NCBI GenBank assembly: GCA_947630195.1
Contig: CANRGQ010000055.1
Coordinates: 1 to 8,494 of the forward strand
DNA: 8,494 nt
DNA from: an uncultured Bacilli bacterium
GTDB lineage: Bacteria; Bacillota_I; Bacilli_A; RF39; UBA660
Reading direction: 5' to 3'
A program made the translations under genes and the position numbers. Below the pieces are notes generated by a model, which saw only the letters and a list, made by a program, of their open reading frames with translations, was not told the DNA's origin and did no database searches. Below are positions 6,269 through 8,494 of this stretch, one piece after another. Position 1 is the first letter of the stretch, and every line of letters starts with the position of its first letter.

Positions 6269-6286
6269 TGTTAACAATGTTGAAAA
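6269..6286 (-). promoter_or_regulatory. two tandem minus-strand DnaA-box-like sites
   Basis: On the minus strand TTTTCAACA (6286-6278) is followed directly by TTGTTAACA (6277-6269). The first is identical to the plus-strand site at 6209-6217; the second is degenerate. The pair mirrors the tandem plus-strand pair at 6200-6217. Confidence 0.45.
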
Positions 6287-6296
6287 CTTAATTTAT

Positions 6297-6321
6297 ATAG
6301 GAACTACCTAGGTTATCCTAT
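6297..6321. repeat. nested inverted repeat around CCTAGG in oriC
   Basis: ATAGGA (6297-6302) and TCCTAT (6316-6321) form inverted arms, and between them lies the palindrome ACCTAGGT (6306-6313). This is the most GC-containing patch of the gap's right half and sits between the DnaA-box array and the AT-rich stretch. Its role is unknown; a protein binding site is possible. No T-run follows, so it is not a terminator. Confidence 0.4.
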
Positions 6322-6373
6322 GATATTTATAAACAATTTAAAAACTTATAAGTGTTAATAATTCATATATTCA

Positions 6374-6413
6374 TTGTTTTTTCCACATTTTAGTTATAAA
6401 ATAGTTAACTATT
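6374..6413 (+). promoter_or_regulatory. candidate promoter, DnaA-box-like site and operator-like palindrome of the 619-residue gene
   Basis: TTGTTT (6374-6379) lies 17 bases from TAAAAT (6397-6402), a weak but plausible promoter. TTTTCCACA (6379-6387), one mismatch from a DnaA box, falls at the -35 edge and in the spacer. A perfect 14-base palindrome AATAGTTAACTATT (6400-6413) overlaps the -10 end. Binding of DnaA or of a dimeric repressor here would be expected to block transcription; this is inference from position. Confidence 0.4.
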
Positions 6414-6435
6414 AAAGTTAAAAAGAGGGACTAAT

Positions 6436-8295
6436 ATGGATGAACTTAAAATAATTAAGAAAAAATATGGTGAAGAAATGATGCATTATATTAGAGATAA
6501 CTTTTCTAGTATTTTAGAAACACCTGGCAAAATGCTTAATCTTTTAACTAGTCATTTTAATGAAAGTCATAGTTTATATAAAGATTTATATAATAATGGT
6601 TTACGATATAATTTTAAAGAATTCATCTATAGTTTAACAGATGAGTCAAAGCAAGAGAAAATTGAAAAAGATTTAAAGTCCCCTAAAGAATTACTCGAAT
6701 CAGTTGGATATGATTTATATGAGTGTAAGAGTGAAGAAGATATTCAAAAGTTTAAAAAGTATTATGCTAAAGGTGAAGAGTTATGTACTTTTAATGGCGG
6801 AAGATTAGAAAGATGTCATGTCTTCTTTGCAGTTAAAAAGAATGTTTTAGATATTAAAAGAGAAAACTTTCCTAATCCCCAAAGACAAGATGCCTATGGC
6901 ACAAGCATCTTAAGTATTCAATTTGATCGAACTGTATCTCATAGATTATCTATTAAAAATCGCTATAATCATCATGTCAATAATCCGGATAGTACTTTTT
7001 CCAATAATTTAGATAATATAGTAGAAGGTTTAACAGCGTCTTTTGCTAAATACTATGGTTTAAAACAAGAAATTAAAAGTTCTAATTTTGAAATAGATGG
7101 TTATGTTAGAGCGAGAGATGGTAAATTTTATAAATATAATCTTGAAATAGATAATGTTTATTACTGTCCTGATAATATAATAATTAAAAATGATGGTAAT
7201 GTTAAGAAATATCCTAAAGAAAAGTATCTTATTTTTGATTATTTTATTTTAAATTTAGAAACTAAAAAAATTGAAAGTTATACTAGCGAAAATGATGGGT
7301 TTATCCCTAGCTTAGGTAAAATAAAAAAAATTACAATAACAAATAAAAAAGATTATAAGGAATTATTAATATATAATGAAGATGGATTTATAATAACAAT
7401 TAATTTAGATAAAGATAACAACATTATTATGGTTGATAATTCCTATGTTAAAGAAATAAAGAAAAATTATTTATTATATAATCAAATATGTCAAAAAATA
7501 TATCTTTCTAATGTTAAAAAGATAAGTTCTAATTTTATGAAAGCAAACCGAGATTTAGAAGAAATATTTTTACCAAAATGTGAAACTATAACTGATGACT
7601 TTTTACATAATAATTTAAAATTAAAATACCTTTATTTTCCAAATGTAACTTTCATTGGCAATAATTTTTTAACATCCAATAGAATTATAGAAGACATTTC
7701 TTTACCAAAATGTGAAACTATTAAAAATGATTTTTTATATTTTAATATTGATTGTAAAAAATTAGATATGCCTATGTTAGAAACAGTAGAAAAAAATTTT
7801 ATGATGTATAATAAAGAATTAGAAACAACAAATTTTCCCTCTTTAGTTTCGACTGATCGAAATTTTTTATGTTCTAATATTATTTGTAAAAAGATAAATA
7901 TGCCTAAGTTAGAATCAATAGGCAAAAACTTTATGAGTGATAATAAATGTTTAGAAGTTATAAGTCTTCCTTCTTTAAAATATATATGTGAACATTTTTT
8001 ATATAATATAGAGGAAATTAAAATCTTATATCTGCCTGATGTTTACTATATTTTTGGTAATATTTTAGGATGTTCTAAAGTAGAAACAGCTATCCTTCCT
8101 AATCTTATATCTATATCTTATCCACAATTTTTTGAAATAACCAAATATTTATATGCTCCTAAGTTAGAAAAAGTTTCTGATATTTCATTTTTAAAAAATA
8201 TACCATATTGTTATACACCACTTTTAAAAGAATTTTGTAATACCGAAGATATAATTTTAGAAAGTAATCAAATAAAATTAAAAAGATGTAAGTGA
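6436..8295 (+). CDS. 619-residue leucine-rich-repeat-type protein with unknown N-terminal domain
   Basis: The function is unknown. Start ATG at 6436 follows a GAGGGA site. No signal peptide, membrane segment or cell-wall anchor is visible, so it should be cytoplasmic, unlike most BspA-type repeat proteins. Residues 1-110 look helical. Residues about 112-210 form a distinctive block with ELCTFNGGRLERCHVFFAVK (115-134), FPNPQRQDAYGTSILSIQF (145-163) and SIKNRYNHHVNNPDSTFSNN (172-191), rich in Asn, His and Arg in a way that suggests a folded binding or catalytic site. From memory, similar N-terminal domains occur on repeat proteins in uncultured gut Bacilli; I cannot verify this here. Residues about 220-340 are beta-rich. 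Residues 344-541 are nine exact 22-residue repeats, followed by degenerate units to about 600. The gene lies between oriC and rpmH with no terminator after it. Confidence 0.9.
   Translation: MDELKIIKKKYGEEMMHYIRDNFSSILETPGKMLNLLTSHFNESHSLYKDLYNNGLRYNFKEFIYSLTDESKQEKIEKDLKSPKELLESVGYDLYECKSEEDIQKFKKYYAKGEELCTFNGGRLERCHVFFAVKKNVLDIKRENFPNPQRQDAYGTSILSIQFDRTVSHRLSIKNRYNHHVNNPDSTFSNNLDNIVEGLTASFAKYYGLKQEIKSSNFEIDGYVRARDGKFYKYNLEIDNVYYCPDNIIIKNDGNVKKYPKEKYLIFDYFILNLETKKIESYTSENDGFIPSLGKIKKITITNKKDYKELLIYNEDGFIITINLDKDNNIIMVDNSYVKEIKKNYLLYNQICQKIYLSNVKKISSNFMKANRDLEEIFLPKCETITDDFLHNNLKLKYLYFPNVTFIGNNFLTSNRIIEDISLPKCETIKNDFLYFNIDCKKLDMPMLETVEKNFMMYNKELETTNFPSLVSTDRNFLCSNIICKKINMPKLESIGKNFMSDNKCLEVISLPSLKYICEHFLYNIEEIKILYLPDVYYIFGNILGCSKVETAILPNLISISYPQFFEITKYLYAPKLEKVSDISFLKNIPYCYTPLLKEFCNTEDIILESNQIKLKRCK
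7465..8058 (+). repeat. nine 66-base (22-residue) leucine-rich-type repeats in 132-base super-units
   Basis: Units start at 7465 and every 66 bases without any insertion or deletion. Each has the pattern N-F-[L/M]-x-x-N, then hydrophobic positions, then [L/F/M]-P about position 14-15 and a T/S-[I/V] near the end. A near-constant Asn at position 6 would form an internal ladder, where BspA-type repeats have Cys. The units alternate: one type has N-[R/K]-x-L-E...LP (units starting 7531, 7663, 7795, 7927), the other N-I-x-C-K-K...MP (clearest at 7729 and 7861). The 20 bases at 7569-7588 recur exactly at 7701-7720, 132 bases away, twice the unit length. Further degenerate copies continue to about 8120. 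Confidence 0.85.
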
Positions 8296-8319
8296 TATGA
8301 GTAAAATTCCTTTATTTTC

Positions 8320-8349
8320 TTGACATTATCCTCTTTTTAATATTATAAT
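8320..8349 (+). promoter_or_regulatory. strong promoter of rpmH
   Basis: A perfect -35 TTGACA (8320-8325) and a perfect -10 TATAAT (8344-8349) are separated by 18 bases. It lies 25 bases after the stop of the 619-residue gene and about 33 bases before the rpmH start, so rpmH does not depend on the upstream gene for expression. Confidence 0.85.
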
Positions 8350-8382
8350 AAGGACGCTTACTGAAAGAAAGAGGTGGAATAC

Positions 8383-8494
8383 ATGAAAAGAACATATCAA
8401 CCAAATAATCGCAAAAAAGCTAAAAAGCACGGATTCTTTGCTCGTAAAGGTACAAAGATTATTAATAATCGTCGTAAGAAAGGTCGTAAGGAAT
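8383..8494 (+). CDS. rpmH: 50S ribosomal protein L34 (partial at right edge)
   Basis: L34 is a very small basic protein of the large ribosomal subunit. The ATG at 8383 follows AAAGAGGTGG (8368-8377). The 37 codons present begin MKRTYQPNNRKKAKKHGF and end in RRKKGRKE, both family hallmarks, and only the last few residues and stop are beyond the edge. Between the ARK/ARM position and the RRKKGR motif there are about four fewer residues than in B. subtilis L34 (the usual NGRxVL segment is reduced to KIINN), and the usual Met after GF-x-[A/S]-R is Lys. In most Bacillota rnpA follows rpmH, which fits the edge of this window but cannot be seen. Confidence 0.95.
   Translation, partial: MKRTYQPNNRKKAKKHGFFARKGTKIINNRRKKGRKE

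Larger units (their letters stand above)
6209..6286. repeat. imperfect inverted repeat flanking the central DnaA-box pair
   Basis: The minus strand of 6270-6286 reads TTTTCAACATTGTTAAC. The plus strand of 6209-6230 has the same sequence interrupted by five extra T residues after TTTTCAACATT. The two arms face each other across 39 bases that contain the head-to-head box pair at 6239-6256. Confidence 0.65.
6059..6435. other. probable oriC (dnaA upstream intergenic region)
   Basis: This is the only long gene-free stretch in the window. It lies directly upstream of dnaA, where most Bacillota place their origin, and the genes on either side point away from it. It contains one perfect DnaA box, a cluster of near-matches at 6200-6286, a final near-match at 6379-6387, and a very AT-rich segment (about 6321-6378) that could be a DNA unwinding element. 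It also holds the upstream regions of dnaA (left) and of the 619-residue gene (right). No reading frame of note is present. A GC-skew switch at this point would confirm it. Confidence 0.85.

Noticed and set aside
6313..6321. TTATCCTAT as another DnaA box
   Set aside because: Three mismatches at the conserved 3' half of the box; better explained as part of the inverted repeat at 6297-6321.
6436..6520. Secretion signal on the 619-residue protein
   Set aside because: The N-terminus is charged and helical with no hydrophobic core or cleavage site, so the usual surface location of BspA-type proteins is not supported.
7632..7925. 97-codon minus-strand reading frame
   Set aside because: It is antisense to the repeat region of the 619-residue gene and mirrors its periodicity, as expected for a shadow frame.

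Overview
The window is a chromosomal replication-origin locus from a low-GC, Gram-positive-type bacterium (Bacillota, probably a Bacilli or Mollicutes-adjacent lineage such as the uncultured gut groups). The gene set gyrB-recF-...-dnaN-dnaA on the minus strand, an oriC, and rpmH on the plus strand is the classic Bacillota origin layout. The DNA is very AT-rich and the Shine-Dalgarno sites are AGGAGG-like. TGA is a stop and tryptophan is TGG (for example in GyrB, DnaA and the 240-residue protein), so this is not a Mycoplasma/Spiroplasma-type code. The species cannot be named from the sequence alone.

Left of the origin, all genes are on the minus strand. Reading away from oriC they are dnaA (4703-6058, TTG start), dnaN (3461-4579), an unrecognised 240-residue gene (2686-3408), a ComK-family competence regulator (2115-2567), recF (924-2024) and the first 312 codons of gyrB (1-937, running off the left edge). 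The small S4-domain gene (yaaA) that usually lies between dnaN and recF in Bacillota is not here; the unknown gene and comK sit in its place. A rho-independent terminator separates the unknown gene from comK, and each of the two has its own extended -10 promoter. recF and gyrB overlap by 14 bases.

The 377-base gap 6059-6435 is the probable oriC. It holds one perfect DnaA box (TTATCCACA) and several near-matches, mostly of the form TTATCAACA or TTTTCAACA. In its centre they form a nearly symmetrical array: two tandem plus-strand boxes, a head-to-head pair, then two tandem minus-strand boxes. The AT-rich stretch to its right could be the unwinding element. Genes on both sides point away from this gap, so they would be transcribed in the same direction as the forks.

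Right of the origin, a 619-residue gene (6436-8295) lies between oriC and rpmH, an interval that usually holds no gene. It encodes a cytoplasmic-looking protein with an N-terminal domain of unknown function followed by nine exact 22-residue leucine-rich-type repeats that alternate between two unit types. After it come a near-consensus promoter and the start of rpmH (8383-8494, running off the right edge), whose L34 protein appears four residues shorter internally than usual.

Most of the window is replication and recombination housekeeping: initiator, clamp, recombination mediator, gyrase and origin. The noteworthy additions are the ComK-family regulator next to recF, the unknown 240-residue gene, and the repeat protein beside the origin.
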